A stretch of 64,000 nucleotides of DNA from Arcobacter sp. CECT 8983 (GTDB lineage: Bacteria; Campylobacterota; Campylobacteria; Campylobacterales; Arcobacteraceae), in assembly GCF_004118855.1 (NCBI RefSeq), contig NZ_PDKF01000004.1, forward strand, positions 645,604 through 709,603. Reading direction: 5' to 3'. The translations under genes and the position numbers were made by a program. The notes below the pieces were generated by a model. That model saw only the letters and a program-made list of their open reading frames with translations, searched no databases and was not told the origin of the DNA. Shown here one piece after another: positions 11,401 to 26,400 of this stretch (positions are counted from its first letter, which is position 1; every line of letters starts with the position of its first letter).

Positions 11401-14400
11401 ATCAAGGGAACTTCTTTTAATGATAACATTTCTGGAAATAGCAGCCAAAATATCATTGATGGTGGAGCAGGAGATGATATTTTAGATGGTGAAGGTGGTG
11501 TTGATTCTTCAAATCTAGATACTCTTATTGGTGGATTAGGAAATGATACTTTTATTGTAAATGATAGAGGATATACTGTATATGATGGTAGTACAAATGA
11601 AGGTGTAAATTTTATTGATACAGTAGATTTCTCTCAAGTTGCAAATCAATCTTCTGATAAAGTAAATGTAAATTTACAAGATGGAACATTTACTTTAAAT
11701 GGAAATACTATTAATGAAACTACCTTTACTGGAATAGAAGGTGCTATTGGTGGTGCAGGTGATGATACTATTGTTGGTACTACCCAAGCAAATACACTAG
11801 TTGGTGGAGAAGGAGATGATACTCTTTTAGGGAATGGTGCTTCAAATGGAATTGACTATATTGATGGTGGAAGTGGAAATGAAACAAATGGAGACTTTGT
11901 AAGTTTTAATTATGCTGGTGCAAATGGTGTAACAGTTGATTTATCAAATGGTTCTGCCCAAGATATTGATGGAAATGATGTTGATGATTTAATAATCAAA
12001 AATATTGAGAATCTTGAAGGAAGTATTGGAAATGATAATTTAACAGGTAATTCATCAAACAATATTTTAAAAGGTTTAGATGGAGATGATACTTTCTTTT
12101 CAAGTGCTGGAAGTGACACTATTTATGGTGGAAATGAATCAACAGATACAGGAATAGATACAGTTGATTATTCAAGTGGTTCAAAAATAGATGTTGACTT
12201 AGAAAAAGCAAATAATCAAGTAGTTAAAACAGTAGGTACCGATACTCTTTATGGTATTGAAAAAATTATTGGTTCTTCTGAAAATGATGTGATGAGAGGT
12301 GATGCTTCAAATAATACTTTTGAAGGTGGAGCAGGAAATGATACTTTAGAAGGTAGAGCAGGTGATGATACTTTAGATGGTGGAGATGATGATGATATCT
12401 TAAGAGGTGGAATAGGAAATGATGAATTAATTGGTGGTGCAAATGGTTCTAATGGAGATACTGCTGATTACTCTTTAAGAAGTGAAGCAATAAAAGCGGA
12501 TCTTTCAACTGCCTCACCTAAAGTAATTGTTGATACTAATGATGATGCAAGTGATGGAGATACTTCCCATGAATTTAATGCTTCAGATGAAACAGATAGT
12601 TTATCTGGAATTGAAAATGTTACTGGTGGTTCAAATGATGATACTTTTATTGGTAACTCTGAAAAAAATACTTTAAAAGGTGAAGCTGGTGATGATACAA
12701 TAGTTGTAAATAATACAGCTAATGTATTAAATGATTTTATTGATGGTGGCAGTGAAACTAATGGTGCTAGAGGAAGTGATACTGTTGATTATAGTGCACT
12801 AGGAACAAGTGAGAGTATAAATGTAAGTTTAAATGATACTGCAATTACAAATGTTACTCTTTCAGGTACTGGAAATCATCATCAACTAACTGATATTGAA
12901 AATATTATAGGAACACAAGGTAGTGATACTATTCAAGGTGATAGTGCAAATAATATTTTAGATGGACATACTGGTGTTGATACTTTATCTTATTCTAACT
13001 CTTCAAATGGTGTTTATGTAAACTTAAGTAATACTCAAATTACAACAGATATTTCAGGGGATAATACTACTGATGAAATCAACCAAAATACAGCACAAGG
13101 TGTAGTAGATAATAGTGAAATAGGTGTTGATACTATTACAAACTTTGAAAATGTTGTAGGTGGAATAGGAGATGATACTTTAATTGGAAATAGTGGAGCA
13201 AATACTCTTACTGGTGGAAATGGAGATGATTTACTTCTTGGACTTGATGGAGCTGATAGATTAGTTGGTGGAATAGGAAATGACACAGTTTCATATTTAT
13301 TAGATAATGCAGGAGTTGATGCAAGTTTAAGAACTGCTACTGCAACTGATGGCTGGGGTAAAACTGATACTTATGACAGTATAGAAAATATTATAGGTTC
13401 TAATCAGGATGATATTATTGAAGGTGATGCAGGAGATAATACTCTTGATGGAGCAGGTGGAAACAATACTTTAACTTATGAAAATGTAACTGTAGGTGGA
13501 GTAACTGTAAATTTATCACAAGAAGTAAATAATACAGGTAGTGATGGAATAGATACTATTAGAAATTTCCAAAATCTAATAGGTTCAAAAACTCAATCAG
13601 ATAATTTAACTGGTAATGATGAAGTAAATACAATAAAAGGTCTTGGTGGAAATGATACTATTGATGGAGGAGTAGAAGATGACTTCCTTTATGGTGGAGC
13701 AGGAAATGATACATTTAAAGTAAATCTTGGTGATGGAAATGACATAATTGATGGTTTTGATGAAACCGCCTCAGCAGATATAGATGATATTTCAAATAAA
13801 GATACAGTTGATTTTAGTTCTATTGGTTCAGGATATCATGTTGAAGTTGATTTACAAACTGCAAATAATTCAGTAGTTACAAATGGAACAACTATAGACC
13901 AAACAGATACTTTATCAAATATTGAAAATGTAATTGGAACTGCACAAAATGATACTATCATTGGAAATGATGAGGTAAATGTTATAGATGCAGGTGCAGG
14001 AAATGATACAATTATTGGAAACCTTGGTGCTGATACTTTAAAAGGTGGAACTGGTGAAGACACTTTCCAAGGTGATAACTTTACTGGTGATATTATAGAT
14101 GGTGGAACAGGACTTGATGGAAATGGTGACACTATAGATTATACAAATTTAAACAATAAAGTAACTCTTACTTTAGCTGAAAGTGGTTCTTATACAGATG
14201 TTCAAGTAGGTACAAGTTTAGCAGATCACAAAATAGCAAATATTGAAAATGTTATAGGTTCAAATACGCAAGATGACACAATCACTGGAAATAGTGAAAA
14301 TAATACTATTTTAGGTCTTGGTGGTAATGATACTATTGATGGTGGACATGGAGATGATTCACTAGATGGTGGTACTGGAACAAATACTTTATCTTATGCA

Positions 14401-17400
14401 AGTATAGGTTCAGGGGTAAATGTAAATCTAGATACACAAACTGCTGTTTCAAATGTTGATACAGATGGAAATGGAACAAATGATACAGATACTGTATCGA
14501 ACTTTGATAATATTATTGGTTCAAGTGGAGTTGATACTTTAACTGGAAATAACAATGCAAATGTTATTAAAGGTGGAGATGAAGGCGATACTATAAATGG
14601 TTTAGGTGGTGATGATACTTTAGAAGGTGAAGCTGGAAATGATCTATTTATCATGGGTGCTAATGATGGAGCTGATAGTGTTGATGGAGGAAGTGGAAGT
14701 AGCGATACTATCTCTTATGAAAATTTAGCTTCAAACCAAGGTATTACAATAACTTTAGACCAAGACACAAGTAATGAAGTAATTATTGAAAATGGAACAA
14801 ATGATACTGGTGTTAAAAATGTAGAAAATGTAATTGGTGGTGCAGGAAACGATACTATTATAGGGGATGCTCTTAAAAATAAACTTGAAGGTAATGCTGG
14901 AAATGACATTATTGATGGTGGAGCTTCTGATGATACTATTTTAGGTGGAGCTGGTGATGATGTTATTAAAGGTGGAGCTGATGATGATATCCTTTATGGT
15001 GGAAGCCAAGAACACGATGAAAATACTACAGAATCTGGAACTGGTAATGATGATATAAAAGGTGAAGCTGGAGATGATGTTATCTATGGTAGAGATGGAG
15101 ATGATACCTTAGATGGTGGAGCTGGTAACGATACTCTTTATGGTGGACTTGGAAGTGATAATCTAAGTGGTGGTGATGGAAACGATACTATAGATGGTGG
15201 AGAAGGAGAGGAAGAAAATGGTGGAGACACTGTTGATTACTCTTCTAAAGTAGGCGACTATTTAGATGTAAATTTAAATAATACAGTAGGTGGATTTGCA
15301 GATGCTGTTATTGGTGCTGAAACAGATAGATTAAAAAATATTGAAAATATTAAAGGTACAGTTAAAAACGATAATATCTCAGGTGATAATGATTCAAACC
15401 TTTTAGACGGTTTCCAAGGTGATGATACTTTAGTTGGTGCTGGTGGAAGTGATACTTTAATTGGTGGCGATGGAGATGATATCTTTAAAGCTGGACTTGA
15501 TGATAACGGTGACGGTATCTTAGAAAATGGAGATGATGGAGTTGATTATATAATAGGTGGAGAAGTAGATGAGAATAATGGTGGAGACACTGTTGATTAT
15601 TCAGCTTTAGATTCAGCTATTAATGTAGATTTATCTAATGTTGATACTTCAAACAATGATTATGTAACCGTAAATGTAGATGGTTCTTCAAATGATTATA
15701 TTAAAGAAATTGAAAATATTATTGGTTCATCACAAGATGACACTATCAAAGGTGATGCAAGTGCAAATACACTAAGAGGTGATGCAGGAAATGACACTTT
15801 AAGTGGTGGAGTTGGAGCTGATACTTTAGACGGTGGAACTGGAATAAATAGAGCAGACTACTCAAATGCTGCAGGAAAAATTGTAGTTGATATGGAAAAT
15901 GCTACAGAAGTTTCAAATGATGGAGATGGTTCATCTGATGATTTAATTTCAATTCAAGAAGTAGTAGGAAGTAATTCAGGAGATACTATTTATGGTTCAG
16001 ATAGTGAAGATGAATTATTTATTGGGGGTGATGCTTCTGATACTTTCATGGGTAGAGGTGGAGATGACACTATTTATGGTGGAAGTGAAGATAGAACTGA
16101 CAACTTCTCTGATTTAGTAACTTATGAATATCTATCAGATGGTACAAAACATGTTGTTGTAGATTTAGAAAATGAAAATGCAAAGGTATATGATAATAGT
16201 TCAAATCTATTAGAAACTGATACTCTTTATGATATTGAAAATATAAAAGGTGGAGAAGGTAATGATACTTTCATTACTAAATTTGATGAAACAAATGTAA
16301 TTAATGGCGCAAATGGAAGTGATACTTTAGATTATTCAAGTTTAGACACAAATCATTCAATTACTGTTGATTTAGAAGATAATGGAGCTAGTACAACAGT
16401 AGATGTAAGTGATACTGTAAATGATGATACTATTTCAAATATTGAAAATATAAGTGGTTCAAACTTAGCAGATACAATCTCAGGAAATAATTTAGCAAAT
16501 ACATTAAGAGGTAATGCTGGAAATGATATTTTAGAAGGTGAAGGTGGAAATGACATCCTTGATGGTGGAGCTGGAAGTGATACTGCAAGTTATGAAAATT
16601 CAAGTGATGGTGTTACTGTTGATTTAGGATTAGCTACTTCTCAAAATATCTCAGCATCACAAGGAAATGACACTTTAATTGATATTGAAAATGTTATTGG
16701 TTCTTCTTATGATGATACTTTCTATTCAGACCATACAAAAGCAAATAATTTTAATGGTCTAACAAATGGAACAAATGGCGATACAGTAGATTATACAAAT
16801 TTACAAAATGATAAAGCTGGTTCAAACTATACTGGAACTGAAAATGTAGATTATATTATTGCTGATTTATCTGGTGCAAGTGATACAGTAACTATTAAAA
16901 GTTCTGGTGCTGATGTTGTAGATACTTTAGAAAATATAGAAAATATTACTGGAAGTCATGGTAATGATACTATTACTGGTGATGGTAATAAAAATACATT
17001 AAAAGGTTTAGCAGGAGATGATATTATTGCAGGTGGTGCAGGAGATGATATTATCGATGGTGGAACAGATATAAATGGAGATACAGTAAATTATTCTGAT
17101 GCAACAAGTGGTGTGACTGTTGATTTAGGAATAGATGGAGTTTCTCAAAATGTTGGTGGTGGTCAAGGAAATGATACTTTAACTGATATTGAAAATGCAA
17201 TTGGTTCACAATATGCTGATATGTTTAAAGGCAGTAATAGTGAATCAAATACTTTTAATGGAGGTATTACAAATTTAGCTGATCCAAACTCTGAAAATAT
17301 AAATGATGAAAATGATACAGTTGATTATTCTTCATTAACAGGTGCAAATGATAGTATTGTAGTTGATTTATCAAATACTTCAAGTGCAAATGTAGCTGTA

Positions 17401-20400
17401 ACACAAGCAAGTGTAGCACAAGGTAGTGATACTTTAATAAATATAGAAAATGTAATTGGTACAGCAGGAGATGATACTTTCACTGGTAACTCTGATAGTA
17501 ACTCTTTCCAAGGTGGAGCTGGAAATGATACTTTCTACGTAAAAGAAGCAGCAGTAGGAAGTGAATCAGATATTATAGTTGGAGGAAGTAATTCTAGTAT
17601 AGGGGATACAGTTGATTTTAGTTTAGTAAGTGATAATACTTTATATGTAGATGTTGATTTAAGTTCACAAAGTTTACTTCTTAAAAACTCTTCAAATGCA
17701 ACTGTTAGAAACGATAGTGTTTCAGGAATTGAAAATATAGTTGGAACTCAAAATGAAGATACAATTACAGGAGATAGTTCAAATAATACTTTAAAAGGTG
17801 AAGCAGGAACTGATACTATTAAAGGTGAAGCAGGAGATGATTATATCGAAGGTGGTTCAAATACTGATGATAGTACAAGTGCTACACAATATGAATATTT
17901 AGATGGTGGAGAAGGTGCTGATACTATCTATGGTGGAACTGGAAATGACTACATCTTAGGTGGAATTGGTGACGGTAAAGATACTCTTTATGGTGAAGCT
18001 GGAAACGATACTATTTATGCAGGTGCAGGAGTAGATAGAGTTTATGGTGGAGCTGATGATGATTCTATTTTAGGTGAAGCTGGGGAAGATTTACTTGTAG
18101 GTGGACTTGGAAATGATGAAATCAAAGGTGGAAGTGAATCTGATACAATTTATGGAGATGATGAAGCTAGAACTGATGTAAATGGTGGAGATGATATTCT
18201 TTATGGTGGAGATGGTTCAGATACTATTTATGGAGGTTATGGAGATGATACCTTATTAGGTGGAGCAAATGACGATATTCTTCATGGTGATGCTGGAGTT
18301 GATACAGTTGATTATTCAAATGCTACAAATGGTGTAGAAGTTAACTTTGTAACTAATAGAGGTACTGGTGAAGGTATTGATGAATTATATAATATAGAAA
18401 ATGCAGTTGGTTCTAAATATGATGATACTTTTGTCTCAAAACTTGATGTTTCAAACAGATTTGATGGAAATGATGATGAATCAGGTGAAACAAATGGGGA
18501 TAGTATCTCTTATGAAGGAATTACAGTAAATGATGCAACACAAGATAAAGTTGTAATTGATTTATCAACAGGAGCCGATGCAGACGGATATTATAGTGCT
18601 GATATTTATCAAGGTGGTACTACTACTGTAAGTGATTACTTAAAAAATATGGAAAATATCACTGGAAGTAATGGTAATGATACAATTACTGGTGATGATG
18701 ACGTTAATACTTTAAGAGGTCTTGATGGTGATGATTTAATTAGTGGAAAAGGTGGAAATGATTATATAGATGGTGGTGAAGGAAGCGATACTATTGATTA
18801 TAGTGATGAAACTCTTTCTGTAACAGTTGATTTTAAAAATAACCAAGCTTCTACAAATGCACCAGAAGTTGATACTATTATTAGTATAGAAAATGCTATT
18901 GGTGGTACATCAAATGATATGTTCATTATGAATGAAGACCAAAAAACAAATACTATAAATGGTGGTATGGGAGTAGGAGATTTAAATGATACAATCTCTT
19001 ATGAAAACTATACTAACTCTATAAATGTAAACTTAGGAACTACAGATTCTCAAACTGTTTCAACTTCTGACACAGATACAATCTTAAATATAGAACACTT
19101 AATTGGTTCTCAAACTGATGATACAATTATTGGTTCAACTGCCAATAACAGTATTGAAGGTGGAAAAGGTGATGATACTTTTATTGCTGGAGCTTATGAT
19201 GATACAAATGATACTTTAACAGGTGCGGAAGATGGAGCTGATTATTTTGATGGTGGAATAGGTACAAACGATACTATTGATTATTCTGCTATTGATAGTA
19301 CAGCTGCAGATGCTCAAGGTATAACAGTAACTTTAGACGGTGCAAATAAAAAAACTGTAACAGTTCATAGTCATACAAACAATGATGAAATTTTAAATGT
19401 AGAAAATGTTATTGGTACTCAAGATAATGATTATATCAAAGGTGATGTTCAAAACAATACTTTCTTTGGACAAGATGGAAATGATCAATTATTTGGAGAA
19501 GATGGAGCTGATGATTTAAGTGGTGAAGCTGGGAATGATACTCTTGATGGTGGAAGTGGAGATGACACTTTAAGAGGTGGAAATGGAGATGACACTTTAA
19601 CAGGTGGAGTTGGAAACGATATTATTTATGGTGGAGATGAAGGAAGTGATACTGGAAATGATACAGTAGATTATTCAAATGCAATTGAATCATTAATCAT
19701 TGATTTAGATGTGTCTTTATCAGGTGGTATATCTGGAACTGAAACTTATGGAAAATCAGATGGAAATAACTCTGAGCAAGGACAGGGTGATGATATTTTA
19801 TATGGAATAGAAAATGTTATTGGTTCAAATGATGAAGTAAGATCAGACTCTATATATGGAAGTAATAGTAATAATATTATCAATGCTCAAAGAGGTGATG
19901 ATTATATTGAAGCTAGAGGTGGTGCTGATACTGTTCTTGCAGGAGAAGGTAATGACACTGTAAAAGCTACAAGTGCTACAGATGGAGCTGATTATTATGA
20001 TGGAGGAGCTGGTAATAGCGATACTTTAGATTACTCTTCTTTAAATGAAAATATTTCTGTAAATATTGGTCAAAATGCAACACATGAATTTGAAACTGGA
20101 AGTGGTACTAATGATGCTTGGCAAGTAGAGGTTGCAAGTGGTGATAATGATATTATCAAAGGATTTGAAAATATTATTGGTGGAAGTGGAGATGATACAA
20201 TCTATGCTGACTCAAATGATAACTCAATCTTTGGTGGTGCAGGAAATGATACACTATTAGGTGGAGCAGGTGCAGATACAATTAATGGTTCAACAGGTAA
20301 TGATACTATTAGTTATGAGTATTTAGATAGTTCAAAAGATTTAAGATTAGACTTATTAAATGATAGTTCAACAGTTCTTGGAGACTCACTTGATGATGAC

Positions 20401-23400
20401 ACTATTTATAGTATAGAAAATGCTATAGGTGGAGCTGGTAATGATAGTATGCAAGGTACAAATGATGCAAACATCTTACAAGGTGGAAATGATGGAGATG
20501 ATACTTTTGTAGGTCTTGGTGGAAATGACACTATTTATGGTGGTTCTTTTGATGGAGCTACTCATACAGATAGTGGTAGTGATACAGTTGATTATACAAA
20601 TCAAAATAAAATATCTGTAACTTTAGAAGATGATGAAAATACAGTTTCAACAGTAACAATAGATAGTGATGGTGATGGAAGTTTTGCAACGGGAAGTGAA
20701 GAACAAGATTCATTATATGGAATTGAAAATATTAAAGGTTCTGATTCTGCAATAAATGGAGCTGATACTATTATTGGAAATAGTGCTTCAAATACTATAT
20801 ATGGGCAAAGAGGTGATGATACTTTATCTGGTATGGCTGGAAGTGATGAGCTTCATGGTGGAGATGGAGCTGATACTATCATAGGTGGTGCTGATGCAGA
20901 TTATTTATATGGTGATGCAGGAAATGATAGCTTCAATGTAGGCTCTACTGATATATCAGAATATAGTGGAGATGTAATTGATGGTGGAAGTGAGATAGAT
21001 ACTATTGATTATAGCACTATCAATACATCTGGATTCTCTACTGATAGAGGTGTTGATATTGTACTTCAAGCAGGAAGTCCTGCCAATGTTTATGTTGATG
21101 GTGATACAACAAATGTACACCATACAATTACAAATGTAGAAAATGTAATTGGTACAGATTTAAAAGATAATATCACAGGAGATAATCAAGCAAATACTAT
21201 TTCAGGTATGGCTGGAGATGATACTTTAAGAGGAAATGCTTTAAGTGATACTTTATATGGTGGAACTGGAAACGATGAACTTTGGGGTGAAGAAGGAAGT
21301 GACCTTTTAGAAGGTGGAGAAGGTAATGACATCATAAGAGGTGGTTCTGGTTTTGATATTCTAAAAGGTGATGCAGGAGCTGATAGTATTTATGGTGGAG
21401 CTGATGCTGACCAAATTTATGGTGGAGCTGATGATGATTATATTGAAGGTGGAGATGACAATGATACTATTGTTGGTGAAGCTGGAAATGATACTATAAG
21501 AGGTGATAAAGGTGATGATATTATCGCGGGTGGAACTGTTACTATAAGTGGCGGAACAGTTACTGCAAGTGTTGATGATGGAGAGTCTGATACAGTTGAT
21601 TATAGTGGTGCACTAACAAGTATGACAGTTGATTTAGAAACAGATGATACTTCAGATTTAGCTTCAAAAGGTGAAGCTTATAGTTCAAACTTAAATGACC
21701 AAGGAACAGATGAACTTTATGATATTGAAAATGTAATTGGTTCAGAAGAGAATGATACTATCAAAGGTAGTAATGAAAACAATATATTAGATGGTAGAAG
21801 TGGTGATGACACAATTTGGGGTGAAGCAGGAAATGATACTTTATTAGGTGGAAATGACAATGATACCCTTTATGGTGGAACTGGCGCTGATAGTATCTCA
21901 GGTGATGCAGGAAATGATAATATTTATGGTGGAGCAGACAATGACACTTTAAGTGGTGGAACTGGAAATGATACTTTCTATGCAACAGCACAAGATGATG
22001 GAGCAGATATCATTGATGGTGGAACAAATGTAGGAGATAGTGATACTGTTGATTATAGTGCTTTAACTAATTCAAATAATAAAATCGTTGCTACTTTAGA
22101 TGAAAATAATGATACTGATTCAAGTGTTCAAGTTTATGATGACACAGGAACTTTACAACATACAGATACTATTAGAAATATTGAAAATATAACTGGTACT
22201 AGTGGAGATGATACTTTTACTGGAAATACAAGTGCAAATATTTTAATTGGTGGAGATGGAACAGATAAAGTAAACTACAACTATGCAGCTTTAACTGCTG
22301 GTGTTACAGTAAACTTACATGTAGGAACTGCAAGTGATGGAGATACTTTAAGCTCTATTGAACATGTAGTAGGTTCAAATTTTGATGATACTTTTGTAAC
22401 AAAAGCAGGAGTAAATAACACAATAGAAGGTGGAACAGAAACTTCAGAACTTACAGGAGATTGGATAGATTATAGTTCTAACTCTTCTACTGATTTAGTA
22501 TTAGATTTAAGTGCTCTTGATGGTTCTGGTTTTGCAACTGCACAAGTAAGTTCAAACTCAAAACAAGACTTAGTTAAAGATATAGAAAATGTAATTGGTA
22601 CTACTGGAAATGATATTATCACAGGAAATGCAGAAGTAAATACAATCCTTGGAAATGATGGGGCAGATACAATCAATGCTGGTGCTAGTGCAGATAGTGT
22701 AGAAGGTGGAGCTGGAAATGATATTATTGATGGTGGAGCAGGAGCTGATATTCTAAGAGGTAATAGTGGAGATGATACTTTTGTAGGAACTGACTTTGAT
22801 GGTGATGATATTGATGGTGGAACAAATACAAGCGCTGGGGATACAGTTGATTATTCACAAGTACTTACATATGGTGTAAATGTTGATTTAACAGATACAG
22901 ATGGTGATAATGTAAGTATTAATGGCGTAACTCATACAGTAAGTAATATTGAAAATATTAAAGGAACAGACCAAGCTGATGATATTATAGGAAATGACCA
23001 AAATAATATTTTAGAAGGTAATGCTGGGAATGATACAATCTCTGGTTTAGATGGAGAAGATACTTTAAAAGGTGGAGCAGGAGAAGATATTTTAAAAGGT
23101 GGAGCAGGTAACGATAGACTTGAAGGTGGAACAGGTGATGATACTTTAGAAGGTGGAACAGGTGATGATGACCTTTATGGTGGAGAAGGATCTGATACTG
23201 CTGATTACTCAAATGCTACATCTACAATTGAAACAGATGGAAACTTTATTTTTGTAGGTACTGAAAGGGATTATAGAAATAGTATAGAAAATATTATTGG
23301 TTCTGATATTAGTGGAAGTGGGGATATTATTGTTGATATTGATTCTACTGATACTTCAAATGCTTTTTATGGTTTAGCAGGAGATGATACTATCACAGAA

Positions 23401-26400
23401 GGTGCTGGAGATGATATTGTTGAAGGTGGAGCTGGAAACGATTATATTTATGCGGGAACAGGTGATGATATAATTGATGGGGATGATAGTGATGCAGGAA
23501 CATCAAATGGTAATTCTGATACTTTAGACTTTACAAATGTATTAATTAATGATGATACAGGTGATACAAGAGTTGTAGATGCCGAAACATATAATGGTGG
23601 TGACTTTACAGGTATAGAAATTGACCTTTCAAATACAAGCGCTCAAAGAATCCATGCTCAATTTGGTACAGATACAATTTCAAATATAGAAAATATAATA
23701 GGTACTGGAAAAGCAGACTATATCAAAGGAAATGATGAGGCTAACCTAATAGAAGGTAGAAGTGGAAATGACTATCTTATTGGTCTTGATGGAGCTGATA
23801 CATTTAAAGGTGGAGATGGACAAGATACTGTTGATTTCTCTGCTGGTAACCAAGATGTTGTAATTGATATGACAAAAGAACAAACTGTAGGAGATAATAC
23901 TTCTTATAGAGTTCAAAATGATGGTTATGGAAATAAAGAGTATATTGATGGAATAGAGCATATTATAACTGGAAGTGGAAATGATACAGTTTATGGAGAT
24001 GCACAAGGAAACTCTTTAATCACAGCTGCTGGTGATGATATTATTAGAGGTGGAGCAGGAAGTGATTATATAGATGGTGGAAGCGAAGGTGCAAATGGTG
24101 ATACAGTTGATTTTTCTGATTTAACAAGTAAAGTTACTGTTGATTTAGTAGCAGGTACAGCTATATCAGGAACTGACACAGATACATTAGTTGACATTGA
24201 AAATGTTATAGGTACTTCTAAAGATGATAGTATTACAGGAGATTCACAAAATAATACAATTATCGCAGGTGATGGTAATGACTACATTAAAGGTGGAGCT
24301 GGAACTGACTCTATAGATGGTGGAGCAGGACTTGATGACACAGCTGATTATTCAGATGGTACAGAAGAGATAAATATTGATTTAACACAAGCAGCAGCAA
24401 GTAGAGTACAAAATGATGGTTTTGGAAATACAGAATATCTTAATGGGGTTGAAAATATCATTGGTACAAACTCTGCTGATACAATTATAGGAGATAGTGC
24501 TGATAATGAGTTCTTTGGTGGACAATCAGATGATACTCTTTATGGAAATGCAGGTGATGATACTTTAGTAGGTGGAACAGGAGCAGATACATTTAGAGCT
24601 GGTGCTGGAAATGATATTATTTATGGAAATGAACAAAATACTTCAAGTTTTGATGCTTCAAGAGATGTTATTGATTATTCTGATGTAAATGTTGATATGA
24701 CTATAAACCTTGAAGCAAATCAAGCTAATGGAGTAGGACAAGGTGTTGATACTCTTTATGATATTCAAGATGTTTTAGGTTCAAGTGCAAATGATAATAT
24801 CACTGGTAAAACAGGTGAAGTAAACTCTTTATTAGGTTTAGATGGTGATGATACATTCCATGCAACTTTAGATGGTGATTTTATTTATGGTGGAGATACT
24901 ACAACTGACACAGGAAATGATACAGTAGATTATAGTCATATTGATTCAAATGATGGAAGAGCTATAAATGTTGACTTATCAAAAGATAATACATCAGGAA
25001 ATGAAAAAGTACAACAAGTTGCAGATGCAACAAACTTCGATATCTTAGATGGAATTGAAAATATTATTGGTACTCAAAATGATGACTTTATTAGAGGAAG
25101 TGATGATATTAATGAAGTTAACATTTTAGATGGAGATAAAGGTGATGATACTTTCTATTCTTCAAATGGTGTTGATAGTTTCATAGGTGGTGAAGGAATT
25201 GATACTTTAGATTTCACAGGTGTAAATACAGGGAATGAAGGTGTAAATATTGATTTAGACCAAGATAAAACTATAGATGATGGTTTTGGTTATGAAGACT
25301 ATATCTCAAATGATATTGAAGTAATAATTGGTAGTACTAATGTAGATACAATAAAAGGTGACAGTGCAAATAATACACTTCTAGGAAATGATGGTGCAGA
25401 TACAATCTTTGGTGGAAGTGGAAATGATAGTATTGATGGTGGAAGTGGAGCAGATACTTTAAAAGGTGATGCAGGTGATGACACTATTTTAGGTGGTGCT
25501 GACGGTGACTTTATTTATGGTGGAGAAGGTAACGATATCTTAAATGGACAAGCTGGTGATGATACTATTTATTTTGATAAAGGTGATGATAATATCACAG
25601 GTGGAAGTGGAGCTGATACTTTAACATATGAAGAACAAATAATCACAAGCACAGGAATTATTGTAAATAGAACAGATACAGGAGCTACTGTTGATGTTGG
25701 TGCTGATGGAACAGATACTTTAGCAGACCATATTGAAACAATTATCGGAACAGGTTTAGATGATGCATTTAATGGTTATGTAGGTACAGATAACGGCAAT
25801 GACTATAATGATACTTTCTTTGGACTTTCAGGAGATGATATCTTTGATGGAGGTAGAGGTGATGACTATATCGATGGGGGAACACATTCTACTGGAGATA
25901 CAATTACTTTTGAAACAGTTTCAACAAATGTTGGAGTAGATATAAATTTAGACAGAGCTCAAAGTGATACAGCAGGTAAAACAGATTTTGCAGTACAAGA
26001 AGATGGTTTTGGTGGAAAAGATTATGTTACAAATGTTGAGAATATAATTGGTTCTAAAAATGATGATAATCTAGCAGGAAGAGATGACTCTGATAACACA
26101 ATTCAAGGTGGAGATGGAGATGATACTCTTTATTACACAGGTGGAAATGATAGATTATATGGTGGTACAACTGACTCATCTTCTGGAAATGACTGGTTAA
26201 GCTTTGAAAATAGTAATATAGGTGCAACATATGTAAATATTGATGAAGGTGGAACTGTAGGAAGTACAAGAGTATATGGAATTGATAATATTATAGATTC
26301 AAAAACTAATACAGGAAATAGAAACTTCTTTGGTAATAGTAATGCAAATAGCTTTATTACTTATGGTGGAAATGATAGAGTTAGAGGTGAAGGTGGAGAT